Source: Cytophagaceae bacterium (lineage in GTDB: Bacteria; Bacteroidota; Bacteroidia; Cytophagales; UBA9547). From it: a stretch of 64,000 nucleotides of DNA. A program made the translations under genes and the position numbers. Numbering within the stretch: position 1 is the stretch's first letter; every line of letters begins with the position of its first letter. The notes under the pieces are model-generated. The model was given only the letters and a program-made list of their open reading frames with translations. It had not been told where the DNA came from and made no database searches. The stretch is taken from positions 1 through 64,000 of the forward strand of contig JAIYAU010000054.1 of NCBI GenBank assembly GCA_027488865.1. The letters run 5' to 3'. Shown here in pieces: positions 38,403-47,650 of this stretch.

Positions 38403-39542
38403 TTATTCACAATCTTGGTTAATATAAATTTCAGCACTCTTAATACCTAACTCTCTTGCTTGACGCCAATCCTCACAAGCACCACTTTGGTCTCTAATCA
38501 TCTGTTTGGCAATTCCTCGATTTAAAAACGCATAACCATAAGCTTTGTCAAGCTGAATGGCCAAGTTACAATCATCTACTGCCCCTTTGTAATCTTTTAA
38601 CTTATATTTAGCTGCTGCACGATTGTTGTAAGCAAAACTGTAATTTGATTTAATCAATATGGTTTTGTCAAAATCTTTAATAGCCCCTATATAATCGCCA
38701 TTATCAAATTTGGCACTACCCCTACCGTTGTAAATCAAATAATTATCAGGCTCCAAACTAGATGCTTGCGTATAGTCATCAATGGATTTATCATACTGCT
38801 TTAAATTAAAAAATACTGTCGCTCGATTTATAAAGGCCGAAACAAACGTGGCATCTAATTCAATGGCTTTAGAATAATCAGCCACAGCGCCTACTAAATC
38901 TCCTAACTTACGTTTTGTACTAGCCTTGTCGTGAAAGGCAACCATAAATTTAGGATCGGATATAGTAGCATTATTAAAATAATTAAGCGATTCGTTATAA
39001 TCACCATTTTCGAAAGCAAACACTCCTAAATAATAATTGGCTTTTGCATTATTTGCATTAAAATTTAATACCTTTTTATAAGCAGCCTGGGCCTCAGTTT
39101 TATTATTTAAAACATATTTTAGATTGGCATACAATAAGGCGACTTGTTCATTTGATTCTTCATGTAAAAGAAATGAATCTAGGTCTAATACAGCATTGGT
39201 ATAGTCTTTAAGTTCATAAAAAGCGGATGCCTTACTGTAAAGGAGTTTATAAAACTGAGGATTTAGTTTATAGGCTCTTTTAAATGCATCAATAGCGGTA
39301 GCATATTTTTTATCTGCCAAATTAGAAATTCCTGTATTGTATTCATTTTCAAAGGCTTGTTGCCTTTTAAAGATTACAATCTTTTTAGTTATTGAGTCAA
39401 GCTGGTCAAGAGTGGTTATAATACCATTCAACTGTAAGGAATCTTTTGAAATAAAAACTGGTGCAATTTCAGTTGATTGTATGGCTTGAGCATTCAGCCC
39501 AATTGACACCAACATTCCAATTATTAATAAGAATTTATTCAT
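38403..39542 (-). CDS. Exported TPR-repeat protein coupled to PorE-like copy 2
   Basis: The 379-residue protein has a signal peptide (1-19, LNAQA). Residues about 60-360 are roughly nine consecutive 34-residue TPR units with AF.NRA/AY.NRG and A..DY..AIELD motifs (e.g. GDLVGAVADYSKAIELDATF). It ends with SGACEDWRQARELG and a Cys near the end (NQDCE), typical for Bacteroidota TPR proteins. It should be periplasmic and act as a scaffold. Its stop lies 9 bp before the PorE-like gene, indicating one operon. Confidence 0.82.
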   Translation of the reverse strand: MNKFLLIIGMLVSIGLNAQAIQSTEIAPVFISKDSLQLNGIITTLDQLDSITKKIVIFKRQQAFENEYNTGISNLADKKYATAIDAFKRAYKLNPQFYKLLYSKASAFYELKDYTNAVLDLDSFLLHEESNEQVALLYANLKYVLNNKTEAQAAYKKVLNFNANNAKANYYLGVFAFENGDYNESLNYFNNATISDPKFMVAFHDKASTKRKLGDLVGAVADYSKAIELDATFVSAFINRATVFFNLKQYDKSIDDYTQASSLEPDNYLIYNGRGSAKFDNGDYIGAIKDFDKTILIKSNYSFAYNNRAAAKYKLKDYKGAVDDCNLAIQLDKAYGYAFLNRGIAKQMIRDQSGACEDWRQARELGIKSAEIYINQDCE

Positions 39543-39645
39543 AAGAACCGTATAAATGGAGGTTTCAAGTTAAAGGATTATTTCAGCACATCAAAATGTT
39601 GGCATACTTTTTTAAACCAAGTTACTTTAATTATGATAAACTTCT

Positions 39646-39681
39646 AAAAACAAAAAGGCCTTAAATTGTCTTAAGGCCTTT
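39646..39681 (-). terminator. Intrinsic terminator after the T9SS cargo gene
   Basis: An 11-bp perfect stem AAAGGCCTTAA/TTAAGGCCTTT with a 6-nt loop (39654-39681) reads into TTGTTTTT on the minus strand. It sits about 30 bp after the stop of the gene at 39710. Confidence 0.85.
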
Positions 39682-39709
39682 AGAATTTAAGTAAATAATA
39701 GTCTTACTC

Positions 39710-42700
39710 CTACCGCTTTATAATCTTTTCAAACAAGTTATGTTCTTGATCAGATATTTGTAGTATATAGACTCCTTGAGAAAATTCTTTTCCTAAGGTC
39801 AAAGTATTAGATGACAGAACGGTACTTTCTTGAATCAACATCCCTTGAATATTAAATATTTTAACTACCAATTCTTTTTCTATTGGCGATAAAATCTTTA
39901 AAACGGACTCTCCTTCAAAAGGATTTGGCTGCACAACCACAGACAATTCAATTTCAGTTCTTACTCTTTCAACTTGACTATAACTATAGGAACCATCGTT
40001 GTTAACCAGTTTTAGTCGGTAATAATTATCATTAGATAATTGATTATCAATAAACTTGTATTGCCTTACCGTATTACCTTCTTGTCCAAGGGTAGTATAA
40101 AGCGGATAAAAGTCATTCCCATTCCTCGACTTTTCTATAACAAAATGGCTAAAATTCTCTTGACTGGAGGTTCCCCATATTAATTCCACTTCCTTGGCTT
40201 GTAAGGAAGCATTAAAATAAAGCAAATCGACTGGCAAAACGAGACAATTTTTTGGCACAAACACGGTATCTGTCAATTTGCAATTCGTATTGACGGGATG
40301 TGTTGCTGTAGCTGTGTATAAAATCCCAGCGTTTACGTTGTGGCTTGAAATAGGATTTTTTATACCAGCATTGGTTAACCCCGTACCAGGCGACCAACTA
40401 AAAATATATGCAGGAGGACTCACCACAGGGCAATTTACTCTAAAGGAGTTATTTAAGGTACGTGTACCTAATGAACTAGTAGTTGGTGGCTTATAACGAA
40501 ATAATCCAAAGGTATCAGAAGCTAAAGTAGCCATATTTGTAAATGTCGCTTTCGGATTAGATGTTGATCCCAACCTTACACCTCCATCAAAGAAATCATT
40601 AAACGCAGTTCCTAATGGCACCGTTACCGTACCAGTAACGGTAATAACATCTCCGTCATTGATGTCAATAAAGGCAGTATTGGGGGCATTGCTAGAGGGC
40701 CATGAAAATGGCGAAAAATCCCAAGGATTATCCCTATCAGTGAGACTAGTATATGCTTCATACATATATAGCAAGCTCTGTGAATTTGCTTGTAACTCCA
40801 TAGAAAAAGCTTTGTCCCAACTATTGAGAGCTAAAGAACCATAATTAACTTTTACTCGGCAAGCTGTTGGTCTTTGACTCACAATGTTGGCATTAAGCTG
40901 TGTGCCACAGTTACCAATTACTTTGGTAGCATCTAAACTTTCCTTAATTACTGTTATCGGAATAACCAAGGCATCTTTGGCATTTCTACAATTGGCATCT
41001 GCTTTTCTCCTTATCTCAATGGCATATTTACCATCACGTCTATTTGGAATGGTATATGATCCATTGTTAAATGCCACCTCTGTACTTCCAGAAAAACCCG
41101 GCCAAGGACTACTCCATGTAATAATAAAAGGCCCAACTTCTGTTGTATTGAAGTCTACTTTGATGTTGCCATCAGGCTGGCCAGTACAATTGTTTGAGGT
41201 GGGTATTAAGGCCATATTGATTACACAATTTCCACAAGGAGAATTTTGAGTAACTGTTATTTCACATTCGGGTTTTGAACAACATTTTACCGTCGCGTTA
41301 TTTAATTCATTGGTGGCATTCCAACAAACCACAATAGAATAAACTCCTGTAGTTGTTGCGTCATAAGTGACATTCGTGGCACCTGGTATGGAAACACCAT
41401 CTTTAAACCATTGGTAAGAAGTAGATGCTGTTGCGCCGTCTACCGATGCTAACAAAGTCACGGACTGCCCTGGGCAGATTTTGGTACTTCCTTGTGGTTT
41501 AATCACCGCGTAAGGTGCCCGACAATTAAGTTTGCAACCTGTACCGTTTATGGCGTACGTAACACTAAAACCTGGATCTTCTTTAGGAATATTAAGGGTG
41601 ATTGCATCAATAACAGCACCCATTTCATACCTGTAAGAAATTGTACCATTTCCATCTGGATCCATTTTATCAAAAGCTGGTTTTACCGCGGCCTTAAAAT
41701 TGGCCACATTTACCTCAGGATACATTCTTAAAAGCTGGTTGATGTAGCCAGAAACTGTATCCCATGAGATTTGAGAATCATAAAAAGAATAAAAATCCCA
41801 ATCAGCAACATTTGGGCATTGGGTAGCACTGCATCTTGTTTTGGCGTAATTTTCGTTATTATCTAGAACAGCAGTGATAGAAGAAACGCGTTCTGCGTAA
41901 TTTGAATTAGGACCTTGAAAATAAGCACCTGCCCAAAAAGAATTAGTTGACGAGCCAGCAGCTAAAGAATATGTTGGTAGGCCAACACTATTTGACGCAT
42001 TTGGTCCTAAGTTATAAGCGATAGCCAATGCAGCTTCTACTCCATAAGGATCAGGTGAAGCGGCTTCCGCGGCAGCCAAATCTATATTATTTATTAATTG
42101 AGCTCTACGATAAATAGACATATCATAAAATGTCTTAGCCATAGTTGCAGTTGCGATATTTGAATTAAAGTAAGGATGATAAAACGATTCTGGCGTTTTA
42201 AATCTTTGAGGAAAATATGGTGCAGCTGTTTGGTAGCCAGCCAAGGTATTATGATAGGCTCCATCGTTTCCATTTTGTCCAACATGCCAACAATAACCAG
42301 CACCTCCACAGGTATTACTATTACAACCACGAGGATAAGTACAAGGTACTGGTACCGTACCACCTACTTCTACATCATAAATATTACTCGGAAGCTGTAC
42401 GCCAGGATAAGCCGCAAAACCATTTTCCTGCACCATGGTGGCCGACCATTGGTTGATGCTCATAGCATCAGTACCAATTACATTTCTGAAATAATTCCAA
42501 CCTACGGCTATCGCCAAAGCGTAAGAAGGTCTATTTTGTGGAATTATAAAATAAACAGGATCTGAAGTACCATAATGTGTAAAAAAACCTTGGCCAAGTT
42601 TTAATTCACTAGCACGTTTAAAACATGTGGTATCAAAATCTCCTTTAGTTGGAATGGAAGGACAACCCCATTGGCCTCCAGACGGAAGGGTTTGGCTTTG

Positions 42701-42754
42701 TAAATATTGTGATTGAACAATGCACAATATCGATATAAATATAAGATTTTTCAT
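39710..42754 (-). CDS. T9SS type A cargo with possible lysozyme-like, EF-hand-like and Ig-like domains
   Basis: From the ATG at 42754 (the longer frame opens with TTG inside the -7 promoter element) the protein has 1014 residues. A signal peptide covers about 1-21. Residues about 60-330 hold SINQWSATMVQENGFAAYPG and EAALAIAYNLGPN, helix-rich with a candidate catalytic Glu near residue 110, which suggests a lysozyme/chitosanase-like fold, at low certainty. DPDGNGTISYRYE near residue 363 resembles an EF-hand loop but with Glu one place late. An Ig-like/PKD domain is at about 420-490 (YQWFKDGVSIPGA). The last 75 residues (VVQPNPFEGE, KIFNIQGMLI, GVYILQI, EKIIKR) are a T9SS type A signal. It is a single-gene unit. 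Confidence 0.8.
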   Translation of the reverse strand: MKNLIFISILCIVQSQYLQSQTLPSGGQWGCPSIPTKGDFDTTCFKRASELKLGQGFFTHYGTSDPVYFIIPQNRPSYALAIAVGWNYFRNVIGTDAMSINQWSATMVQENGFAAYPGVQLPSNIYDVEVGGTVPVPCTYPRGCNSNTCGGAGYCWHVGQNGNDGAYHNTLAGYQTAAPYFPQRFKTPESFYHPYFNSNIATATMAKTFYDMSIYRRAQLINNIDLAAAEAASPDPYGVEAALAIAYNLGPNASNSVGLPTYSLAAGSSTNSFWAGAYFQGPNSNYAERVSSITAVLDNNENYAKTRCSATQCPNVADWDFYSFYDSQISWDTVSGYINQLLRMYPEVNVANFKAAVKPAFDKMDPDGNGTISYRYEMGAVIDAITLNIPKEDPGFSVTYAINGTGCKLNCRAPYAVIKPQGSTKICPGQSVTLLASVDGATASTSYQWFKDGVSIPGATNVTYDATTTGVYSIVVCWNATNELNNATVKCCSKPECEITVTQNSPCGNCVINMALIPTSNNCTGQPDGNIKVDFNTTEVGPFIITWSSPWPGFSGSTEVAFNNGSYTIPNRRDGKYAIEIRRKADANCRNAKDALVIPITVIKESLDATKVIGNCGTQLNANIVSQRPTACRVKVNYGSLALNSWDKAFSMELQANSQSLLYMYEAYTSLTDRDNPWDFSPFSWPSSNAPNTAFIDINDGDVITVTGTVTVPLGTAFNDFFDGGVRLGSTSNPKATFTNMATLASDTFGLFRYKPPTTSSLGTRTLNNSFRVNCPVVSPPAYIFSWSPGTGLTNAGIKNPISSHNVNAGILYTATATHPVNTNCKLTDTVFVPKNCLVLPVDLLYFNASLQAKEVELIWGTSSQENFSHFVIEKSRNGNDFYPLYTTLGQEGNTVRQYKFIDNQLSNDNYYRLKLVNNDGSYSYSQVERVRTEIELSVVVQPNPFEGESVLKILSPIEKELVVKIFNIQGMLIQESTVLSSNTLTLGKEFSQGVYILQISDQEHNLFEKIIKR

Positions 42755-42778
42755 AAATTTATTAAACCAGTTTAATAA

Positions 42779-42806
42779 CAAATCTAAATTAGGTATAATA
42801 AGACAA
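42779..42806 (-). promoter_or_regulatory. Predicted promoter of the T9SS cargo gene
   Basis: On the minus strand TTG (42806-42804), a 17-bp spacer and TAGATTTG (42786-42779) match the Bacteroidota consensus. It overlaps the upstream TTG start, supporting the ATG at 42754. Confidence 0.6.
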
Positions 42807-42959
42807 TAATGTCAGATAACTGTAATATTTTAATGAAAAAATAGGATTTAATATAGACCAATTTCTTGAACTAAATTGCACAATATTATAAGAATTGAAT
42901 ACCCTTAAATAGTTTAAAAAGAATAATTGACTCTAATGGATAGCACAATAATACCAATT

Positions 42960-42975
42960 ATAACAAAAGTGTTAT
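42960..42975. promoter_or_regulatory. Inverted repeat upstream of the Cys-rich gene pair
   Basis: ATAACA-AAAG-TGTTAT is a perfect 6-bp inverted repeat with a 4-bp spacer, 78 bp before the first Cys-rich gene. It could be an operator; the surrounding DNA is AT-rich, so chance is possible. Confidence 0.3.
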
Positions 42976-43053
42976 TTAATTGTACTTTAATGTAATTACA
43001 AAATCAACAATAATTAGTTTGAACTAATAAATTGAAAAAGAAGTTAGTATAAC

Positions 43054-43407
43054 ATGAAGTTTATATCTCTGATATTGATTTTGAGTTTATTCTTTTGGTT
43101 TGTTAAACCAACTAAGACGTTTGCTATGATGGATGTTTGCAAAAAGTCTTGTTGCAAATCTTCAAAACCAAATAGTTCAGAGAAATCAGATAAAAATACT
43201 TGCTGCAACAAATTAACGTGCCATTGCTTTCAAATATATAGTGTTCACTTACAAGGCAATGAACTTCCTCTCACTAAATTCTTTTATCTTAATAGAGATA
43301 ACCATTATTCCCTATATGATGAAGGTAAAATAATATCTTACTCATCAGATTGCTTTCAACCGCCAGAAGTAACAGATTATCAAATAGAATTTTATAAAAA
43401 TATTTAA
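43054..43407 (+). CDS. Exported Cys-rich small protein
   Basis: The 117-residue protein has a signal peptide (about 1-23, KTFA). It is followed by MMDVCKKSCCKSSKPN, KNTCCNKLTCHCFQIY, with nine Cys within about 40 residues and one more later. The C-terminal half has no Cys cluster. The Cys spacing suggests metal binding or disulfide-rich structure; I do not recognise the family. It is 23 bp upstream of a second, smaller Cys-rich gene and shares a terminator with it, so they form a two-gene operon. Confidence 0.6.
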   Translation: MKFISLILILSLFFWFVKPTKTFAMMDVCKKSCCKSSKPNSSEKSDKNTCCNKLTCHCFQIYSVHLQGNELPLTKFFYLNRDNHYSLYDEGKIISYSSDCFQPPEVTDYQIEFYKNI

Positions 43408-43430
43408 TTTAAAAATTAAAAAATACTAAA

Positions 43431-43577
43431 ATGAAAAAGATAATTTTAATCGGTTCTTCAATCATATTATTGACTGGTGTATTGTTGTTTGCAAACGCTC
43501 GTTCTAATCAAAAGCAAAATTGTTGCCAAAAAGGTGAGGCTTGCTGCGAGATAAAGAGCGGTTGTTGCACTAAATAG
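43431..43577 (+). CDS. 48-residue exported peptide with three regularly spaced Cys-Cys pairs
   Basis: The frame encodes a hydrophobic signal-like N-terminus (MKKIILIGSSIILLTGVLLFANA) and the mature tail QKQNCCQKGEACCEIKSGCCTK. Three CC pairs are separated by exactly five residues each, a metallothionein-like pattern. A strong terminator follows 7 bp after the stop, and the gene lies 23 bp after another Cys-rich exported protein, which supports it as real. It could bind Cu, Zn or other soft metals in the periplasm; no function is known to me. Confidence 0.7.
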   Translation: MKKIILIGSSIILLTGVLLFANARSNQKQNCCQKGEACCEIKSGCCTK

Positions 43578-43583
43578 TTAATA

Positions 43584-43618
43584 AAAAGGCTGTCTAAATA
43601 GGCAGCCTTTTCTTTTTT
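43584..43618 (+). terminator. Strong, probably bidirectional terminator
   Basis: AAAAGGCTGTC (43584-43594) pairs with GGCAGCCTTTT (43601-43611), one G-U pair, 6-nt loop, followed by a T-rich tract. A-residues on the left make it work on the minus strand too, for nirD. Confidence 0.85.
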
Positions 43619-43654
43619 ACGTTAACTGTTGATACGAAAATTGTATCCAGTTTT

Positions 43655-43984
43655 TTATATTGCGATGTAAATTGTACCTGCCTCAACCTTAATTTCATAG
43701 GTACTAATGTGATAATCTTCACCACTTAAACATTGGCCTGTTTCTAAGGAAAATGTTTTTTTATGAAAAGGGCAAGCAACTTTTGGTTCACCAGCTTTAT
43801 CGCCAATCATTCCCCTTGAGAGAATCATTTGTTGTTTATGTGGGCACATATTGTCTGTAGCATACCATTTGCCAGTTCTGGTAAAATTAAAAACAGCAAT
43901 TTGTTTATCATCCACTTTCACACAAGTACCGCCATTTTCTGGCACGTCATTGATGGAACACACTTCTATCCAAGTATTTGTCAT
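43655..43984 (-). CDS. nirD: Nitrite reductase small subunit (Rieske type)
   Basis: The 109-residue Rieske-fold protein retains all four [2Fe-2S] ligands (CPHKQQM and CPFHKKTF). E. coli NirD lacks these, so this is the cluster-bearing form. It is the accessory subunit of NADH-dependent assimilatory nitrite reductase. It starts 43 bp after the nirB stop and is co-transcribed with it. Confidence 0.9.
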   Translation of the reverse strand: MTNTWIEVCSINDVPENGGTCVKVDDKQIAVFNFTRTGKWYATDNMCPHKQQMILSRGMIGDKAGEPKVACPFHKKTFSLETGQCLSGEDYHISTYEIKVEAGTIYIAI

Positions 43985-44027
43985 AATAATATTTTCTTAT
44001 TTTTGCGAGTTTAGATTTAAAAACTGA

Positions 44028-46541
44028 CTAACTGACCCAGTTAACCGGGAATTTCTGACCTCTTTCTACCTTAAACTCTATTGTAGGATCGGTTTCTTTA
44101 GAATTGGCAAAATGGGTAAATCTTTTCCTTAACTCTGGATTTTCCACTACTTCTTTCCACTCACACTTATAGGTGTTTATCATAAAATTCATCTCCTCTT
44201 CAAGTTGTTGAGCGATTCCAAGCGAGTCATTTACAACTACTTGTTTGAGGTAGTCTATTCCTCCTTCTAGTTTATTGAGCCATGTAGCAGTTCTTGTAAG
44301 TGGCTCCGCCGTTTTTATGTAAAACATTAAAAATCTATCCAAATATTGTATGCACGTTTCTTTGTCTATGTCGGTCGCAAGCAGCACGGCATGTTGAGGT
44401 TTAGAACCGCCATTGCCACATACAAATAAGTTCCAACCCTTCTCTGTAGCAATTATTCCAAAGTCCTTAGACTGAGCTTCAGCACATTCTCTTATACAAC
44501 CTGACACCCCAGACTTAAATTTGTGAGGAGCTCTCAGACCTCTATACCTGTTTTCCAATTCAATAGCAAATCCCACTGAATCATGCAGACCATACCTGCA
44601 CCAAGTGGAACCAACACAACTCTTTACGGTTCTTAAAGACTTACCGTAAGCATGCCCACTTTCAAAACCAGCCTTAACCAACTCTTCCCATATGTCGGGC
44701 AATTGGCTCACATGTGCCCCAAACATGTCTATCCGTTGACCACCAGTGATTTTGGTATATAAATTATATTTTTTAGCAACCTCCCCAATAACAATTAGTT
44801 TGTCTGGGGTAATTTCTCCACCTGGAATTCTTGGCACTACAGAATAACTACCACCTTTTTGCAAATTGGCCAAATACCTATCATTAGAATCTTGAATGGT
44901 ATCTTGCTTGAGAATAAACTCGTTGTATATACTGGCAAGTATTGACGCAAGTGCAGGTTTGCAAATTTCACATCCATTTCCTTTGCCGTGTTTATCTAAA
45001 ATTTGATTATAATTGGTTAAATTATTAACCTTGATTAAACTAAATAATTCTTGTCGTGTATAATCAAAATGTTCACAAATGGTGTTTCTAACCATTATTC
45101 CCATAGATTTTTTTGTTGCGGCAATAATATCCTTAACCATTGGTACACAACCACCACATCCCGATCCAGCTTTGCAACTAGCTTTTACTCCAACAAAGTC
45201 AATATCACTTGCATCTTTTACTATATCCACTATCAACCCTTTGCTTACAGCTTCGCAAGAACAAATAAGTGCATCGTCTGGCAAAGACTCAACACCAGAA
45301 CCTTCTGCCGCTCCCTTACCACCTCTTGCGCCAAGCATGAGGTCTTCAGGATTAGGCGGTAAAACGATTTTGTTTTTGGTAGTTTGCAACAGCATGTTAT
45401 AATTTTCAGCTTCACCAACCAAAATGCCACCAAAAAGGGTTTTTCCGTCCAACGAAATATTCATTCGTTTGTAAACGCCTTTTTGTTTGTCTTCGTAAAT
45501 AATAGTTTGACATTCATTTTCAGTTCCAAAACAATCGCCAAAACTAGCCACATCTACCCCTAAGAGCTTAAGTTTGGTACTCATATCGTACGGAGCAAAT
45601 TGCTTTTCTGCTCCAATAAGTTGATTTACAACCACATCGGCCATTTCGTAACCTGGTGCCACAAGTCCGTAAATCATATTTTTGTATAAGGCACATTCAC
45701 CTATTGCGTAAATGTTGGAATCGGTAGTTTGCAACATATCATTTACCATAATTCCTCCTCTTGGTCCAACCGCTAAGCCAATTTTGGTTGCTAGTTCGTC
45801 CCTTGGTTTTATACCAGCAGAAATCACTAATAAATCAGCTTTTAACTCCGTACCATCTTTAAATAATAACCCTGTAACCGTTTCTTCTCCTTCGATTGAA
45901 GCAGTATTTTTATTTAAATGCACCTTTATCCCTAAATCCTCTATCTTATTCTTTAAAATCAAACCACCCGCTTCATCCAGTTGTCTTGGCATCAATCTAG
46001 GTGCAAATTCTACCACATGCGTCTCTAGACCCATGTCACTTACGGCTTTGGCAGCTTCAAGACCTAGAAGCCCCCCTCCTATCACTACACCAATTTTAGC
46101 TTTTTTACCATGAGCAATGGTCATATCCAAGTCTTCAATGGTTCTATAAACAAAAACACCATCCTTTTCAACCCCTGGTATTGGAGGAACAAACGCAGCT
46201 GAACCGGTGGCAAAAATCAAGACATCATAATTTGCTACAACTCCTTTTAAACTGGTAACAACTTTATGGTCGCGGTCAATGGAAATAATAGGATCTCCCA
46301 AAACCAATTTAATTCCATTTTCTGTATACCACGACAAAGGAGCCATCAATAGGTCCTCTGCTGAGGTTCCTGTGAAATAAGAACTTAAATGCACCCTATC
46401 ATAGGCAGGTCTAATTTCTTCACCAAACACCAAAATCTCAAATTGCTTATCGGAATTTTTGGCTACCAATTTTTCACAAAACTTATATCCAACCATTCCG
46501 TTGCCAATCACAACTACCCTTCTTTTAAGTATATTTTTCAT
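44028..46541 (-). CDS. nirB: NAD(P)H nitrite reductase large subunit
   Basis: This 837-residue cytoplasmic enzyme reduces nitrite to ammonium with six electrons. Domains are an FAD/NAD oxidoreductase (about 1-380; VVVIGNGMVG and GVVIGGGLLGLEAA), a BFD-like [2Fe-2S] domain (about 425-480; LICSCEAV, GSGCGGC), a second BFD-like Cys site (HGKGNGCEICKPAL), a ferredoxin-like SIR half-domain, and the siroheme/[4Fe-4S] domain with CVGSTWC near residue 640 and GCIREC near 684. Length and order are canonical. It is divergent from cobA, which makes its siroheme precursor, and forms an operon with nirD. Confidence 0.96.
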   Translation of the reverse strand: MKNILKRRVVVIGNGMVGYKFCEKLVAKNSDKQFEILVFGEEIRPAYDRVHLSSYFTGTSAEDLLMAPLSWYTENGIKLVLGDPIISIDRDHKVVTSLKGVVANYDVLIFATGSAAFVPPIPGVEKDGVFVYRTIEDLDMTIAHGKKAKIGVVIGGGLLGLEAAKAVSDMGLETHVVEFAPRLMPRQLDEAGGLILKNKIEDLGIKVHLNKNTASIEGEETVTGLLFKDGTELKADLLVISAGIKPRDELATKIGLAVGPRGGIMVNDMLQTTDSNIYAIGECALYKNMIYGLVAPGYEMADVVVNQLIGAEKQFAPYDMSTKLKLLGVDVASFGDCFGTENECQTIIYEDKQKGVYKRMNISLDGKTLFGGILVGEAENYNMLLQTTKNKIVLPPNPEDLMLGARGGKGAAEGSGVESLPDDALICSCEAVSKGLIVDIVKDASDIDFVGVKASCKAGSGCGGCVPMVKDIIAATKKSMGIMVRNTICEHFDYTRQELFSLIKVNNLTNYNQILDKHGKGNGCEICKPALASILASIYNEFILKQDTIQDSNDRYLANLQKGGSYSVVPRIPGGEITPDKLIVIGEVAKKYNLYTKITGGQRIDMFGAHVSQLPDIWEELVKAGFESGHAYGKSLRTVKSCVGSTWCRYGLHDSVGFAIELENRYRGLRAPHKFKSGVSGCIRECAEAQSKDFGIIATEKGWNLFVCGNGGSKPQHAVLLATDIDKETCIQYLDRFLMFYIKTAEPLTRTATWLNKLEGGIDYLKQVVVNDSLGIAQQLEEEMNFMINTYKCEWKEVVENPELRKRFTHFANSKETDPTIEFKVERGQKFPVNWVS

Positions 46542-46644
46542 ATTAGTTAATATTTATGCCATATTACTCAATTATACCACGCTTAAACCAATAATAATAT
46601 ATCAATTAACACCGATAAAGCGATATTATATAATTTTTTATAAA

Positions 46645-46706
46645 ATTAAGTATTATATTTTATTTAAACAATAATATTAAGTATTTTTACGACAATAATT
46701 AAGTAT
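46645..46706. promoter_or_regulatory. Triple ATTAAGTAT motif between nirB and cobA
   Basis: ATTAAGTAT occurs three times in the same orientation, at 46645, 46676 and 46698. The spacings of 31 and 22 bp are near integral helical turns, so all copies face the same side of the helix. It lies about 100 bp from nirB and about 130 bp from cobA, which suits a shared operator. The same core (TAAGTATA) recurs before the channel gene of the nitrate operon. The regulator is unidentified. Confidence 0.5.
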
Positions 46707-46834
46707 ATTTAACTATTATTAAATAATAGGGTATAAATCGAACCTACTATATTCTCTGCTATATATATAAGGTGTATTACTCATTATAATATGACCTAAT
46801 TTGTATTAATTATTAATTTAAATTATCTACAAGC

Positions 46835-47650
46835 ATGAAAACTATAACTACACCTTCAGTTACATTAGTTGGCGCTGGACCTGGCGATCCAGACTTAATT
46901 ACCTTAAAAGGTTTAAAGGCCATTAAAAATGCTAACATAATTTTATATGACGCACTTTCCTCTATAGAACTACTCAATTATGCAAAAAGTGATTGTAAAA
47001 AACTATATGTAGGTAAAAGAAGGGGATGCAAATCAAACAAACAAGAAGTAATAAATGAACTATTAGTTTATTGCGCTTTTAAATATGGCAATGTTGTAAG
47101 ACTTAAAGGAGGTGATCCTTTTGTGTTTGGCAGAGGCTATGAAGAACTCGCACATTTAGACAGACATGGAATAATTACTAACGTCATTCCTGGCATATCT
47201 AGCTGTATTTCAGTACCAGCGTCAATCGGAATACCATTAACATGCCGCAATGTAAATGAGAGCTTTTGGGTAACCACCGGCACACTATCAAATGGCGAAA
47301 TCTCTAAAGACATAGCCTTGGCAGCCCAATCCAATGCTACTGTGGTAATATTAATGGGGTTAAATAAACTAAATGAAATTGTGGAAATATTTAGACAATA
47401 CGGAAAATCCAATTTACCAGCTGCAGTTATTCAAAATGGCACCATGTCAAACCAAAAGCATGTAATTGGAACCGTAACAAATATTCTAACAAAATCAAAA
47501 GAAGCAAATTTATCTACTCCTGCAGTGATAATTATTGGCGAAGTTGTGAACTTAAAACCAAAGGAAATAGATCAAATTCTGAACTATCAAGCGCAACTAT
47601 CTAGACAAACTGAAAACTTCAAAGAAACAAGTCAGATAAGTATAAATTAA
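46835..47650 (+). CDS. cobA: Uroporphyrinogen-III C-methyltransferase
   Basis: The 271-residue SUMT enzyme has VTLVGAGPGDPDLITLKGLKAI, the YVGKRRGCKS motif and VRLKGGDPFVFGRG, the three signatures of S-adenosylmethionine-dependent tetrapyrrole methyltransferases. It converts uroporphyrinogen III to precorrin-2, the precursor of siroheme. Siroheme is the cofactor of NirB, encoded divergently 293 bp away. It lacks the CysG-type dehydrogenase/ferrochelatase half, which must come from elsewhere. Confidence 0.93.
   Translation: MKTITTPSVTLVGAGPGDPDLITLKGLKAIKNANIILYDALSSIELLNYAKSDCKKLYVGKRRGCKSNKQEVINELLVYCAFKYGNVVRLKGGDPFVFGRGYEELAHLDRHGIITNVIPGISSCISVPASIGIPLTCRNVNESFWVTTGTLSNGEISKDIALAAQSNATVVILMGLNKLNEIVEIFRQYGKSNLPAAVIQNGTMSNQKHVIGTVTNILTKSKEANLSTPAVIIIGEVVNLKPKEIDQILNYQAQLSRQTENFKETSQISIN

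Noticed and set aside
39710-42754. True dockerin or canonical EF-hand
   Set aside because: The acidic Glu is one position late and only a single loop is present.
46542-46834. FNR/DNR or sigma-54 site between nirB and cobA
   Set aside because: I found no TTGAT-N4-ATCAA and no TGGCAC-N5-TTGCA-like sequence.
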